In this document: positions 16,304 through 25,980 of the stretch, one piece after another
How positions within the stretch are numbered: the stretch's first letter is position 1
Layout of the letters: each line of letters opens with the position of its first letter
From: Photobacterium marinum
Lineage (GTDB): Bacteria; Pseudomonadota; Gammaproteobacteria; Enterobacterales; Vibrionaceae
Direction: 5' to 3'
Length of the DNA stretch: 56,311 bases
Assembly (NCBI RefSeq): GCF_000331515.1
Contig: NZ_AMZO01000009.1
Coordinates: 1-56,311, forward strand
The notes under the pieces: generated by a model
Databases searched by the model: none
Told to the model about the DNA's origin: nothing
Seen by the model: only the letters and a program-made list of their open reading frames with translations
Translations under genes and position numbers: made by a program

Positions 16304-17176
16304 TTACTCTTCCAAAAACGCCATCAAAGCATTGAGCCTCGCTGTATCGCGCAGGTACGGCGGATAAATGATGTACATGTCTATTTTCTCCAGCGTAAAG
16401 TCTGGCAGCACTTGTATTAAGCGACCTTTTTTTAATTCGTCGGCAATCTGGAATATTGGCTGAAGGGTAATTCCTGCACCTTCAAGTGCGGCATTGAGCA
16501 TGGCCTGACTACTATTGATGTTGAGTCTGGATCTAACTTCCGGGGCGTAACGTTGGCTGCCATCATAGAATTGCCATTTTAGCGGGTATTTGCTGGTGTT
16601 GTGTTGCAGGCATTGATGATGAGTCAAGTCATCCGGGTGTTTGGGAAAACCAAATTGTTCGAGGTACTGAGGAGATGCACACAGCACCATGGAATAGCTA
16701 CGGATTTTTTTCGCTATCAGGGATTCATGACCGCGGGTGTGGTCAAGGAACATGATATCGAAGCCGTCTTTTAAAAGATCAACAGGCTGATTGCTGAGGG
16801 TGACATTCACCGTCATTTTCGGGTGTGCGGTCTGGAATTTGGCCAAACGTGGGGCAAGGAAAGAGATCCCAAAATTAACCCCTGCTGCAATATTTAAATT
16901 ACCACAGGGCTCGTTAAGGCTGCGGTGGATATCATTTTCGGCGGCCAGCAATTCAGACAGAATCGTTTTGCATCGGCGGTAGTATTGTTCTCCGGCTGGT
17001 GTCAGGCTTTGATGACGGGTCGATTTATTCAGCAGTTTAGTTCCCAATGAAGCTTCCAGTCCCCTGATGTGCTTACCCACCATTTGGGCGCTGATATCTC
17101 GTTCTTCCGCGACGGCGGCAAATGAACCGCATTCAACGGCTTGGACAAAAATTTCGATACTGGTTAAACGGTCCAC
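16304..17176 (-). CDS. LysR-family regulator of the aae-like efflux locus
   Basis: A 290-aa LysR protein with wHTH at about 3-62 (AEERDISAQMVGKHIRGLE) and effector domain at about 90-290. It is divergent from aaeX/aaeA/aaeB-like genes, as AaeR is in E. coli, where aromatic carboxylic acids induce the pump. An inverted repeat at 17230-17248 lies in the shared promoter region. Naming it aaeR by synteny is reasonable but unproven. Confidence 0.85.
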   Translation of the reverse strand: MDRLTSIEIFVQAVECGSFAAVAEERDISAQMVGKHIRGLEASLGTKLLNKSTRHQSLTPAGEQYYRRCKTILSELLAAENDIHRSLNEPCGNLNIAAGVNFGISFLAPRLAKFQTAHPKMTVNVTLSNQPVDLLKDGFDIMFLDHTRGHESLIAKKIRSYSMVLCASPQYLEQFGFPKHPDDLTHHQCLQHNTSKYPLKWQFYDGSQRYAPEVRSRLNINSSQAMLNAALEGAGITLQPIFQIADELKKGRLIQVLPDFTLEKIDMYIIYPPYLRDTARLNALMAFLEE

Positions 17177-17229
17177 GGTATAGCTCTTCTGTCGTCAGAG
17201 GTTTTGACTCTTGATGATTTTATTATTAT

Positions 17230-17248
17230 TCGAAACTCATAGTTTCGA
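17230..17248. promoter_or_regulatory. Inverted repeat in the LysR/aaeX divergent promoter
   Basis: A perfect 8-bp inverted repeat (TCGAAACT 17230-17237, AGTTTCGA 17241-17248) with a 3-bp spacer, 54 bp from the LysR start. A candidate binding site for the divergent LysR protein. Confidence 0.5.
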
Positions 17249-17377
17249 GTGAATGCTTTTTCTATACATTTATCATCACCAATTCCGTGAGTATCATCAC
17301 GTTTTGTTTCTTTGATCTCCCCGACAGGGCGCTTTGGCTCTGTTGGCGGCTTGATGTGTTGAAAAGGAGTGGTGAGT

Positions 17378-17602
17378 GTGAACGCCGCTTTTTCTTATAT
17401 TCCTCGTGAAATTGCTTTTAGTGATATTTATGTCCCGCCGTTATTGGTGGCGGCATTGCTTGGTTTGGTGCTGACATCCGTAACAGTGCGATTGCTTAAC
17501 AAATTAAGGTGGCATCGCTTTTTTGTCAGCCCGCCGTTAGTCGAGCTTTCACTGGCGGTGATTTATACCGTCTTAATCAGTATTTTTTTGATTTCAGCGT
17601 AA
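17378..17602 (+). CDS. aaeX: AaeX-like DUF1656 small membrane protein
   Basis: About 74 aa with two hydrophobic segments (about 16-38 and 50-72), matching DUF1656/AaeX, the small first gene of aae-type efflux operons. Three in-frame GTG codons begin the frame (17369, 17372, 17378); I chose 17378 because AAGGAG ends at 17369, giving an 8-nt spacing, while the earlier GTGs overlap or crowd it. The stop abuts the membrane-fusion gene. Molecular role unknown. Confidence 0.8.
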   Translation: MNAAFSYIPREIAFSDIYVPPLLVAALLGLVLTSVTVRLLNKLRWHRFFVSPPLVELSLAVIYTVLISIFLISA

Positions 17603-18499
17603 TTGTTTGTTGTGAGTTTGCCTGTGATAAAACGTGTTTCTTTAACTGTGCTACTGGTGTTAGCCGCTTTATGTTCCATCGGATGGAAGTATCAGCAGTA
17701 TCTGGAACAGCCCTGGACTCGTGATGGACAGGTCAGGGCGCAGGTAATTCAGATTACACCGCGTGTGACCGGGCCGATTGTTGCGATGCACGTCAATGAT
17801 AATGCCGAAGTGCAATCCGGCGATACTTTATTTGAAATCGATCCCCGTACCTACGAGGCGGCATTAAAGCAGGCTGAGGCAAATCTGGCTCAGGCGAAAT
17901 CGAAACTGAAAAAAGCCCAGGATGATGCCAAGCGCGGCAAGTCGTTACATCGCCGGGAGCCGGGGGCATTGTCTCAGTCAACGCTGATTAAGCTGGATAA
18001 TGCCGTTGAAGCGGCTGATGCGGGTGTCATGGTCGCGAAAGCCGCACTGGAGCAGGTCTCTCTGAACCTGGCATTTACTCAGGTGAAAGCGCCTGCCGAT
18101 GGATTTGTGACTAACCTGACTTTGCGAACAGGTAGCCAGGTTGTGGCTAATCAGCCCTCGGTTGCGCTGGTGGATCGGAATAGTTTCTGGATTGAGGCCT
18201 TCTTTAAAGAAACCGATATTAAAGATGTTACTGCAGGCGCAAAAGCTGTGGTGACTCTGATGACCTATCCGGACCAGCCGCTTGAGGCCAGAGTTGAAAG
18301 TATCGGTTACGGCATCGCTCACAAGGATGGTAGTACCGGCGTGGAACTGTTGCCAAACGTGAATCCTAACTTCCAGTGGATACGTCTGGCACAGCGGATC
18401 CCGGTAAGAATAAAACTGGATAAAGTACCGGATGATATCCAGCTCAGGGTGGGGACTTCAGCTTCAGTGATGATAATCAAAACTGCGCAAGATGTGTAG
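17603..18499 (+). CDS. aaeA: HlyD/AaeA-like membrane fusion protein
   Basis: Up to 298 aa: one N-terminal membrane helix (about 8-28), then the PWTRDGQVRAQVIQITPRVTG strand, lipoyl half-motifs around VNDNAEVQSGDTLFEID and KAPADGFVTNLTLRTGSQV, a helical hairpin between them, and a beta-barrel domain. This is the periplasmic adaptor of an aromatic acid efflux pump, working with the AaeB-like protein. The start is uncertain: TTG 17603, GTG 17612 and GTG 17624 are in frame and no strong ribosome site stands out, suggesting coupling to aaeX. Confidence 0.88.
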   Translation: MFVVSLPVIKRVSLTVLLVLAALCSIGWKYQQYLEQPWTRDGQVRAQVIQITPRVTGPIVAMHVNDNAEVQSGDTLFEIDPRTYEAALKQAEANLAQAKSKLKKAQDDAKRGKSLHRREPGALSQSTLIKLDNAVEAADAGVMVAKAALEQVSLNLAFTQVKAPADGFVTNLTLRTGSQVVANQPSVALVDRNSFWIEAFFKETDIKDVTAGAKAVVTLMTYPDQPLEARVESIGYGIAHKDGSTGVELLPNVNPNFQWIRLAQRIPVRIKLDKVPDDIQLRVGTSASVMIIKTAQDV

Positions 18500-18507
18500 G
18501 TGGTGAG

Positions 18508-20733
18508 ATGATCAGTGAACGCTGCAAGCTACCATTGAAAGTGGCGTTGGCGCTGACGCTCGCCATTGTCAGTGCTTTGTGGTTGGGATGGGATAAACCC
18601 TACTGGGCTGCATTTGCCGTTATTGTGATGGCGGCGACAGAAACGTCCGGGCATTCATTACGAAAAGGCCGACACCGGGTGTTAGGAACAATCGCTGGGG
18701 TAATTTCTGCGTTTGTCTTTGTCGGACTGTATGCCCAGCAGCCTTTACCATTTCTACTTACTTTCTCTCTGTTTGCCGCGGTTTGTGTTTACTTGCAGAC
18801 AAACCCGCGCAACGGCTACATGTGGTCGATAACACTGATGGTTTGTTCTTTGATTCTGGTCATGGGGAAACTGTCAGGAGAGCTGACGTTCAACATTGCT
18901 ATGCTGCGTTTGCAGGAAACGCTGCTTGGAGTGCTTTGTTTTACCTTGGTCTTTAGCCTGCTTTGGCCGGTATCAAGCCGTCGTTTGTTACATGCCACAT
19001 TGCAGGGCTTTTTTGTTGAGCAGCAGGAAAAGGTCAGCCAGAGTGCCTGTTTTCTGGCCGGAGAAGGTGAGCGATTAAAAGGGTTGGGCTTTGGTGACGG
19101 GATGCGTTTTTTGTCCCGGATTGAAGACTTATTGCCTGCTGCGATGGCAGACAGTTATCACGTCTCCCGTGAGATAGCTGCATGGCAAAGATTTCTGGTG
19201 CAGCTGAAAAAATGGGCGTTACTTTGCGGACACCTATCTGAAGCCTGCGATTTGCTGGATTCATCAGAGATCCCTGGCGGGCAGGCGGAATTGCTGGCAT
19301 TACTTGCCCACATTAAACAGCGTTTTGCGACTGCAGGGCATTTGCTTGACCTCAATTCAGGAAAACCGAATACAGCTGAATTGCCAGCAGTAGAAAGAAT
19401 TCGATTGCATGCTGACCATGATATAAACCCGCAATACAGTGGGGCGATTCTCTTGCTTGAGCAGGTATTGAATCAGATGGATGAGCTGAGCTTCGAGTTA
19501 TTGGTCACTTTGCAAGAGGCGGTAGGTCAGAGGCATGGTAATGCCAACTCATCAAACCGATACGATAAATCTGTGAAGCCAAATGGCGCTGAAGCATGGT
19601 TTCGTTTTGATCCTGAGCGGATTTATCCGGCATTAAAAACCGTCATCGTTGTTTGGGTTTGTATTGCACTCTGGCTGTATGTTCCGATGCCCGGCGGTGC
19701 CATGATCGTATTGCTTGGGGTGATATTAGGAAGTGTGGTTTTCACCCTGCCATTTTGTAATGTGAAATCGCTGCTTTATACCATGATGGCCTGGTCATTG
19801 GTGGTTTTGTTGCAATACGTCCTGCTCATGCCGGTATTTACTGAAGTATGGCAACTGGCTCTGTTTTACTTTATTAATGCGTTCGGAATCTGGTTTGTTT
19901 TCTGGCAACCTCAGCAGTTGCTGACCAAAATGCTGGGCTCACAGCTGCTGGTTATGATGACAATGGGCGCGGTTCAGTTGACGCCGCAGTACGATATTCA
20001 GTTTGCTTTGCTGCAGTTGTTGTTGATTGTTGTCGTGATGCTGGTGATCTTTTTTGTCAACCAGACCTTCTTTTCAAGCCAGCCGGAACAGGTTCTGCTG
20101 CGCCAGATGAGTAGGGTGCGACACTTATTTATCTGGCAATTGCGCTTACTGGGAAAACAGGGCCATCAACAAAACCGTAAGCAAAAAGTGATAAGTAAAT
20201 GGCTGAATAATCTGATATTGAATCAGAGTTCACTCCATCCCGTTGCGGTGGCAGAGGTGGCGACAATCCGAATAAACTGGGCCGGTTACCCGGATGTTGA
20301 TACAGAAAAGCTGAGTTTAGTTATTTCGCGCCTTTATGCTGTAAATCTGCGCCTGAACTCGTTGCGCGACAGTTATCAGGCTTATCTGGCTGTTCAGGAT
20401 GAAGGTTCAACGTCACGTCGAAACGCAGATCTGGACCGATGGCTCGCAAATTCTGTAACGGCATTGTCGAATCTGCTTGAAAAGACCAACGGACTCTATT
20501 GTCTTCAACCGACAAAAGAACAGCTGACACAAATCCTGTCTCATCTTCATTTGTATCGGCAGGAGATCAATTCCGATTCGTTGTTGCAGCTGACATTAAG
20601 CAGGGAAAAAGCATCGAAGCTTTATCAGCTGGTCGCAGCACTGAAATTGCTACTGGATGAATTAAAGCAATTGAACGGTTTGGTTTCTGAAGTGGGCTTT
20701 GAGCAACTCAGGTATCGTTATTTTTCTTTATAA
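18508..20733 (+). CDS. aaeB: AaeB-like FUSC-family efflux protein
   Basis: A 741-aa inner-membrane protein with two blocks of membrane helices (about 10-160 and 375-520), each followed by a long soluble helical region, the FUSC/AaeB (PF04632) layout. YWAAFAVIVMAATETSGHSLRKGRHRVLGTIAG near the start is the family's signature. It exports hydroxylated aromatic carboxylic acids in E. coli; substrate here is inferred. It starts 9 nt after the adaptor gene with GGTGAG before ATG and ends before a strong terminator. Confidence 0.9.
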   Translation: MISERCKLPLKVALALTLAIVSALWLGWDKPYWAAFAVIVMAATETSGHSLRKGRHRVLGTIAGVISAFVFVGLYAQQPLPFLLTFSLFAAVCVYLQTNPRNGYMWSITLMVCSLILVMGKLSGELTFNIAMLRLQETLLGVLCFTLVFSLLWPVSSRRLLHATLQGFFVEQQEKVSQSACFLAGEGERLKGLGFGDGMRFLSRIEDLLPAAMADSYHVSREIAAWQRFLVQLKKWALLCGHLSEACDLLDSSEIPGGQAELLALLAHIKQRFATAGHLLDLNSGKPNTAELPAVERIRLHADHDINPQYSGAILLLEQVLNQMDELSFELLVTLQEAVGQRHGNANSSNRYDKSVKPNGAEAWFRFDPERIYPALKTVIVVWVCIALWLYVPMPGGAMIVLLGVILGSVVFTLPFCNVKSLLYTMMAWSLVVLLQYVLLMPVFTEVWQLALFYFINAFGIWFVFWQPQQLLTKMLGSQLLVMMTMGAVQLTPQYDIQFALLQLLLIVVVMLVIFFVNQTFFSSQPEQVLLRQMSRVRHLFIWQLRLLGKQGHQQNRKQKVISKWLNNLILNQSSLHPVAVAEVATIRINWAGYPDVDTEKLSLVISRLYAVNLRLNSLRDSYQAYLAVQDEGSTSRRNADLDRWLANSVTALSNLLEKTNGLYCLQPTKEQLTQILSHLHLYRQEINSDSLLQLTLSREKASKLYQLVAALKLLLDELKQLNGLVSEVGFEQLRYRYFSL

Positions 20734-20792
20734 ACGTTGAGATTGTAGCTCTTAGGCCATTTATGAATTGCTTTGAAACAAGCTGATGAAAA

Positions 20793-20826
20793 AGTCGCAA
20801 CCAAAATTATGGTTGCGGCTTTTTTC
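20793..20826 (+). terminator. Terminator of the aae-like operon
   Basis: A 10-bp stem (AGTCGCAACC 20793-20802, GGTTGCGGCT 20811-20820, one G-U pair) followed by a six-T run. Confidence 0.9.
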
Positions 20827-20880
20827 TTTCCGGCAAACCTTCAAAAAGTCTGCCTGAAAGGGATTTATTTTATTACCGAA

Positions 20881-22242
20881 TTACTGAGCCAGTGACTGCC
20901 ACTTGTCGTAGATGCCCTGTGCCAGCGCTTTGTTATCCGTGAAGAAGTACGGAATGCTTTGGTTAGATTCACCCTCGTAGTGAACTGTGAAATCTTTGTC
21001 GCTAATAGTTGTTGGATGTAGAACCCAGTCACCGTCATCATCCATCATGTCATTACCGCTGATAACCAGTGCTTCGTTCTCGATCTTCCAGGTTTGCTTC
21101 CAGGTTTTCGTACCTTCAGTAATTGTTACTTCATCGCCTTCTTTGGCAAACGCGATGGTAAAAAAATCCGGATCGGCGTTGTCAGAAGTTGAGTCATCCC
21201 ACATGTGATAGAAGGTTTTACCACGGTAGGTTGTGTCAGTAGCTGCTATTGCAGTGTACCCATTATCAATATTCGTTTGGGTGTAGAAGATCATGTCATT
21301 ATCTGATGTTACAACCAGGCTGAATGCATCGCTCATGTAGATAGCTTCATCAATACCATCTGAAATTTTAAAGCCGTTTGTTGTGAACTCAATCGGGAAT
21401 GTTTCCTGTTTGCCCTTGTCGTTGGTAACTGTGACTTCGTTTGCAGCAAATGTCAGTTTAGATAAACCTTCGCGACGGAAGTAAACTTCGTTGGTGCTGA
21501 TGGATGAGAACAGCTTGTCTTTGCCAATAAAGTATTCTTTCACTGTCGGTGGCATATCGCCGATTACCGCTTTGCCAGCGTCATCAAAAGTGATAACGAT
21601 ATCGTCAAGCTGCTTGTTGCTGTTAATTGCGTCATCGACAGCTTTGATTATTTCACCAGACTGCTTCAGCAATTGGTCTGATTCTTTTTTCGAGGCTTCA
21701 ATTGAACTGCCTAGTTCAGAGGTCACTGAGCGGGCAACTGCGTGTACTTTTTGGGCATCCTGTTTTGTGTCCTGTACTGTTTTGCCTGCTACATAGTCAC
21801 CAGCAATCAGTTCTTTCGGCAGGTTTAGTTCTGCTGCCAGTTCATCAATGGTGATTTCTTTAACGGCTGCCAGCGTGGTAAACGGAGTAACAACATCTGA
21901 ACCGGCTGTTGCCATCATCTCTGTGGTTTGAGTCAGGCGACCACCTTTGTCGGTGTCGTAAGTTTTTCCTGCAATTGCACGGACGATCAGAGAGTATTTG
22001 GTATCTTCGTTTTTGATTGAGATTACGCCATTTTCGTCGGTGAGTTTTTCCAACTTTTCATTGGCGTCGGCAACATTGTTGCCGTTACGGTCAACATAGA
22101 CTTCAGCGTTAACCAAATAACCATCAAGAACTTTAACGTTCGTGCTGGCATTGTTTAATGCGTTACCGTTACTGTCGTTGCTTCCACCACATCCTGTAAG
22201 AGCGAGTGCCACTGACGCTGCTAATAAACCTAGTTTTTTCAT
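20881..22242 (-). CDS. Secreted lipoprotein with Asp/Asn-rich repeat-like segment
   Basis: About 453 aa from ATG 22242, placed 9 nt after GGGA; longer starts at 22257 and 22248 are possible. A lipoprotein signal peptide (MKKLGLLAASVALALTGC) puts the Cys at residue 18. A DRNGNNVADANEKLEKLTDENG stretch resembles a calcium-binding loop. The C-terminal part is beta-rich with Trp motifs. It lies downstream of the kinase-ECF operon on the same strand but after that operon's terminator, so it may be a target rather than a member. I do not recognise a named family. Confidence 0.75.
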   Translation of the reverse strand: MKKLGLLAASVALALTGCGGSNDSNGNALNNASTNVKVLDGYLVNAEVYVDRNGNNVADANEKLEKLTDENGVISIKNEDTKYSLIVRAIAGKTYDTDKGGRLTQTTEMMATAGSDVVTPFTTLAAVKEITIDELAAELNLPKELIAGDYVAGKTVQDTKQDAQKVHAVARSVTSELGSSIEASKKESDQLLKQSGEIIKAVDDAINSNKQLDDIVITFDDAGKAVIGDMPPTVKEYFIGKDKLFSSISTNEVYFRREGLSKLTFAANEVTVTNDKGKQETFPIEFTTNGFKISDGIDEAIYMSDAFSLVVTSDNDMIFYTQTNIDNGYTAIAATDTTYRGKTFYHMWDDSTSDNADPDFFTIAFAKEGDEVTITEGTKTWKQTWKIENEALVISGNDMMDDDGDWVLHPTTISDKDFTVHYEGESNQSIPYFFTDNKALAQGIYDKWQSLAQ

Positions 22243-22338
22243 TATCATTATTCCCATTCAAAAACGATGAATACCGAAAATTGGTGTATCGAATCGGCGG
22301 CTAAGTTACAGGGGAGGGATTGAGCCATCAAGGAACGG

Positions 22339-22376
22339 AAAAGCGACAAAAAACCGTAAGATTTTTTGCCGCTTTT
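22339..22376 (-). terminator. Terminator of the kinase-ECF operon
   Basis: A long stem with one mismatch: AAAAGCGACAAAAAA (22339-22353) against TTTTTTGCCGCTTTT (22362-22376). It lies 24 bp past the ECF stop on the minus strand and ends in Ts. Confidence 0.75.
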
Positions 22377-22399
22377 ACTAAAAATAGTTAATTGGTAAC

Positions 22400-22966
22400 T
22401 CAGGCCATTTTAGTTTGCAGCCAGCAACGGGAGAATTTCAGATCCTTCTCGATCAGGCTGTTACTGCATTGCAGGAGCTGGCTGATTTCCTGATTTTTCA
22501 TTCCCAGTAAATACTTTAGCTTCAGTGCTTCAGACTGCCGTGGGTAGTGCTGACTGAAATTATCCAATACTTTATCCATACTCAGGAGTTGTTCGAACCG
22601 ATCTCCTTGGGAGTTTGGTTCTGCCTGGGGCATTTGCTGTCTTTTCTGAGCGTTAAGGGCCCGGGCATGATCAATGAGGATTTGTCGCATGACTTTAGCT
22701 GCCATCAGGTAAAACTGGCGGCGGTTTTCTATATGGGATAAGTCTGTGCCTGCCAGTTTCAGGTAAGCATCATGGATCAATGCTGTGGTGTTGTTGATGC
22801 AATCACTCAGCACCTGATTATCATCGCCGTGTTTTTTTGCATTTCGGGCTCGCTCCTGGTGGGCGATACTACGTAGCTGCAAATAAGCAAACCGGTACAA
22901 TTCAGACTCTGCGTTTTTATCGCCATGGTGCCATTTATGGATGATTTGGGTGATATCCTGACTCAT
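22400..22966 (-). CDS. ECF-type RNA polymerase sigma factor
   Basis: A 188-aa protein of the ECF sigma group linked to Ser/Thr kinases (PF07638-like). Region 2 is at about 20-105 (ELYRFAYLQLRSIAHQERAR, LIHDAYLKLAG, FYLMAAKVMRQILIDHARA) and region 4 at about 130-185 (ALKLKYLLGMKNQEISQLLQCSNSLIEKDLKFSRCWL). It overlaps the secreted-protein gene by 4 nt, making it the last gene of a kinase - exported protein - sigma operon. No anti-sigma factor is visible; kinase-dependent activation is the usual model for this group. Confidence 0.88.
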   Translation of the reverse strand: MSQDITQIIHKWHHGDKNAESELYRFAYLQLRSIAHQERARNAKKHGDDNQVLSDCINNTTALIHDAYLKLAGTDLSHIENRRQFYLMAAKVMRQILIDHARALNAQKRQQMPQAEPNSQGDRFEQLLSMDKVLDNFSQHYPRQSEALKLKYLLGMKNQEISQLLQCSNSLIEKDLKFSRCWLQTKMA

Positions 22967-24453
22967 TTTCGTGACTCCCTGTTTTGGTACTTTTTCAGCT
23001 CGGAAATCAAATGTGTCTGAGGGTGTTGAATTCCTTTATTATCGACAACGATATGCTGTTGCAGGCGGTACAGAACACCTTGTTCCCAGTTTTCCCCTGC
23101 TGGCAGGTATTCCCAACTGGTATAACGAGGCTTGGTGTTAGTGTCATACCATTTAACAGCGGTATTGAGCTGAGCAAGTGTTGCCTTTGAGTTGGCTGGT
23201 TCCAGCCACCACATATCACCGTGTGATGCGGTTACATCGTTGGCGTAAGCTTTGATCCCGGTCGGGCATTCATCGTCGTCAGGCGCTGCAGAGAGTACTT
23301 TGCCGCCTGTGACTAACAGGCATTGATTATCGATGTTACCGTCGCTGAGGTAAGTTGTTTCCTGCCAGAGACCGTCAAAATCCACATGGTGATTTGCGTC
23401 AGCTCGGGTTGTCAGCCAGATCGATTCAGAGCGGTTAAGGTGAGAAACGTTTTCCTTAGGTCCCAGCCCCTGGTTTTTTTGCATCAGTAACTGTGTATTT
23501 GGGTCGTAATTAATCGCGACTGTGCGGTATTTCCAGTCTATTTCGTCATCGTAATCTTCAATGGTAAACCCGTTAATATCATTACGGGTACATCCCTGGA
23601 TTGCGCAGCCGATCAGACCTCCCCATTCGGCAAATACTTCGATAGGTTCAAAAAGCACTTCGGTATACCTGTGTTTGGTATTCAGTTCACAGCCGGAAAC
23701 AGAGCTGTCAGTACTGCCAAAGTAGTCACCGATATCCGGGTACTCATAAATCCCTTCTGCTGTGACCATATAGGTCATACTGCCAATCGGGCCGTAGTAG
23801 TCTGGTGATGACTTTCTTGCCACATCAAAAAAGCACAGGTTGCCCTGCCAGTCGCGGCGTTTGATGATGATATTGCGGAATTTTGTATTTAGCGGACGCA
23901 GGATCACTTCTTCAGAGGTGAAGTTCTTTTCGATATAAGTCTGACTCTCATCGAGGTGACGGGCAGCTTCCTGAACGGAAACCAGATCAATGCCCAGCTT
24001 GTCTTTTGAAGCGTCCAAAGCCTGAAGGTTTATTTGGCGCAACTTCTTCTGAAACTGCGGATCGGACAGTGCTTTGCTGACAAGGATTATTTCCTCTCGA
24101 TTGCCTGGGGTACTGTCCAATGACAGCAGTAGTCGGGTCAGGTTAACACTACGGCTGGGGGTAGCGGATGCCAGTGTCGGGGTGACAACTTCCTGACCTG
24201 ATAATGTCGCAATCGGAAGTGCAGATTTGTTTGTGCCCAGATAGAAGGTGACAACGTCGCCGTCTTTATAATTGAAAGCACCCTTGTCAGTAAAACCATC
24301 CAAGCTGGAACTGGTTTGGTAATAAAGCCCGGTTACCGGGGAGTCTATGAAATAGCCGGTCTGAATATCTGAGGCAGCCTGAATTTCAGAGGCAGACATC
24401 ACTAAATGGCTGATGGTTGCTAGAGTAATGGCGGAAAAAGTCCTTTTCATCAT
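22963..24453 (-). CDS. Exported protein of unknown function in the kinase-ECF operon
   Basis: About 496 aa from ATG 24453 (a second ATG follows at 24450; a longer frame to 24486 would overlap the kinase). A signal peptide (MMKRTFSAITLATISHLVMSASEIQA) is clear. After it, GYFIDSPVTGLYYQTSSSLDGFTDKGAFNYKDGDVVTFYLG resembles the opening of many secreted Vibrionaceae/Shewanella proteins. Several paired Cys in the middle suggest disulfides in the periplasm or outside. Placed between kinase and sigma factor, it may be a sensor or output of the system. No catalytic motif recognised. Confidence 0.78.
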   Translation of the reverse strand: MMKRTFSAITLATISHLVMSASEIQAASDIQTGYFIDSPVTGLYYQTSSSLDGFTDKGAFNYKDGDVVTFYLGTNKSALPIATLSGQEVVTPTLASATPSRSVNLTRLLLSLDSTPGNREEIILVSKALSDPQFQKKLRQINLQALDASKDKLGIDLVSVQEAARHLDESQTYIEKNFTSEEVILRPLNTKFRNIIIKRRDWQGNLCFFDVARKSSPDYYGPIGSMTYMVTAEGIYEYPDIGDYFGSTDSSVSGCELNTKHRYTEVLFEPIEVFAEWGGLIGCAIQGCTRNDINGFTIEDYDDEIDWKYRTVAINYDPNTQLLMQKNQGLGPKENVSHLNRSESIWLTTRADANHHVDFDGLWQETTYLSDGNIDNQCLLVTGGKVLSAAPDDDECPTGIKAYANDVTASHGDMWWLEPANSKATLAQLNTAVKWYDTNTKPRYTSWEYLPAGENWEQGVLYRLQQHIVVDNKGIQHPQTHLISELKKYQNRESRK

Positions 24454-24463
24454 GAGATATAAC

Positions 24464-25807
24464 CTAGTTTGATACTGATGTTGCACAATTTTGTTGGCAA
24501 TCTATTTTTATTGAGTGCTTCTCCGGCACTGGTGTCATCATTGCTAACAGCATTTTTTGTTTTATGTGTTGTGGCAGATCCGGGTTCGACAAAATACGTC
24601 TGCGGGTCAGCTCAAGCATGGTCTGAACCGACATCTGTCTGTCGACATCCCCTTTACTGTGAAAGAGCAGGCTGGTGACCTCAAACATCATGTCTTCGGC
24701 GATTGCTTTCTCCTGCTCCAGTTGTCTGTTTTTATGAACTAATGTTGCTGAAAATAAGACGGCGCACAGCAACAGGCATCCGGCCAATGCTGAAGGTAGT
24801 GGCCGACGCTGTATCAGCTTGTGGGTAACATAAAATGGCTTGTGGGCTTTCAGGCTGATTGGACGTTGGTTGAGAATGCTTTTGATGTCAGCCATCAGTT
24901 CTATAACCGACGAGTAACGCTGCCCGGCATTTTCTTTTGTTGCCTTATCTATGATCAGCTTTAGATCTGCTTTTGCCGGCTGCTCACCTACCATGAATAA
25001 CAGCAGCTTTCCGAGAGAGAACACATCACTCTGGTTAGTCAGGTATTGGCCGTTTTGTTGTTCAGGGCTGGCAAAAGCCTTGCTGTAAGCCAGAAGGGGG
25101 GCGGCATCTTGTGAAGACTGCTGCTGTTTTTGGATAATGTTAAAGTCGAGGACTTTTGGCATCAGTGCGTCGTCAACCAGCACGTTTTCAGGCTTGATAT
25201 CGGCATGTAAGATCTGGTTTTGGTGAGCATGTTGGATAGCCTGGCATATTAGGATAAACAGCTGGAGTTTCTGTCTTTGGTTCAGGTTTCCTGAGTTGAT
25301 GACTTCATTGATGGTCCGGCCTTTTACCTTTTCCATCACGATATAGACATAACCTTGGTGTTCACCACCATCGAATACTTTGGCGATATAAGGATGGTTC
25401 AGTCGGGCGAGCAGCTGAGCTTCCTGAAACAGGAATGCTTTTCCTAGAATATCGGTCAGGGATGGCTGGATAAATTTGATCGCCAGCTCCTGCTCAAATG
25501 TCTTATCACAGCGTTCGGCAGAATGAACAACCCCCATACCGCCGCGACCGATTTCGTCATTGATTTTGTATTTGTCGATCGTAAGGCCGTTGAAGCTGAT
25601 GTCGTTATCGAATACCTGTTTGACATGGAAGCCCAGCAGTTGGGTCAGTGCTGCGTCTGTTGCCTGATTTACATTAATTAGCGGTAGAACTTGTTGGTAA
25701 AGCGACGGGTGTCGTTTTTTAAGATCGTCAAGAGATCGCTGTTGCTCTGCTTCATTGAGATCAAGCAGCTGATAGAAAATTTCAGTGGAACTAGAGTTAG
25801 CTGTCAC
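24464..25807 (-). CDS. Membrane Ser/Thr protein kinase with DFN motif
   Basis: A 447-aa Hanks-type kinase. The glycine loop is GRGGMGVVH (from residue 88), the ATP lysine K111, helix-C Glu about 129, the catalytic loop HADIKPENVL (H201, D203), and the metal motif is D221-F-N instead of DFG; SPEQ marks the P+1 region. Residues about 338-358 form one membrane helix, leaving a short extracytoplasmic C-terminus of about 85 aa. Catalytic Asp, Lys and Asn are kept, so activity is likely despite DFN. First gene of the kinase - exported protein - ECF sigma operon. Confidence 0.88.
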   Translation of the reverse strand: MTANSSSTEIFYQLLDLNEAEQQRSLDDLKKRHPSLYQQVLPLINVNQATDAALTQLLGFHVKQVFDNDISFNGLTIDKYKINDEIGRGGMGVVHSAERCDKTFEQELAIKFIQPSLTDILGKAFLFQEAQLLARLNHPYIAKVFDGGEHQGYVYIVMEKVKGRTINEVINSGNLNQRQKLQLFILICQAIQHAHQNQILHADIKPENVLVDDALMPKVLDFNIIQKQQQSSQDAAPLLAYSKAFASPEQQNGQYLTNQSDVFSLGKLLLFMVGEQPAKADLKLIIDKATKENAGQRYSSVIELMADIKSILNQRPISLKAHKPFYVTHKLIQRRPLPSALAGCLLLCAVLFSATLVHKNRQLEQEKAIAEDMMFEVTSLLFHSKGDVDRQMSVQTMLELTRRRILSNPDLPQHIKQKMLLAMMTPVPEKHSIKIDCQQNCATSVSN

Positions 25808-25980
25808 GGGAATGGCGTTGTTCTTTTATATATTGAGCAATATATATAAAAAAATGGAACGCTGTTAAGTATATTATCATTAAAACACGTGTTTACATGA
25901 CATACGTAGCAGTTTTGTGTTTCTGTGGTGATTATTTCATCTGTTTTTAGTGTCAACAATCAGACTAAGGTCTGATACAC

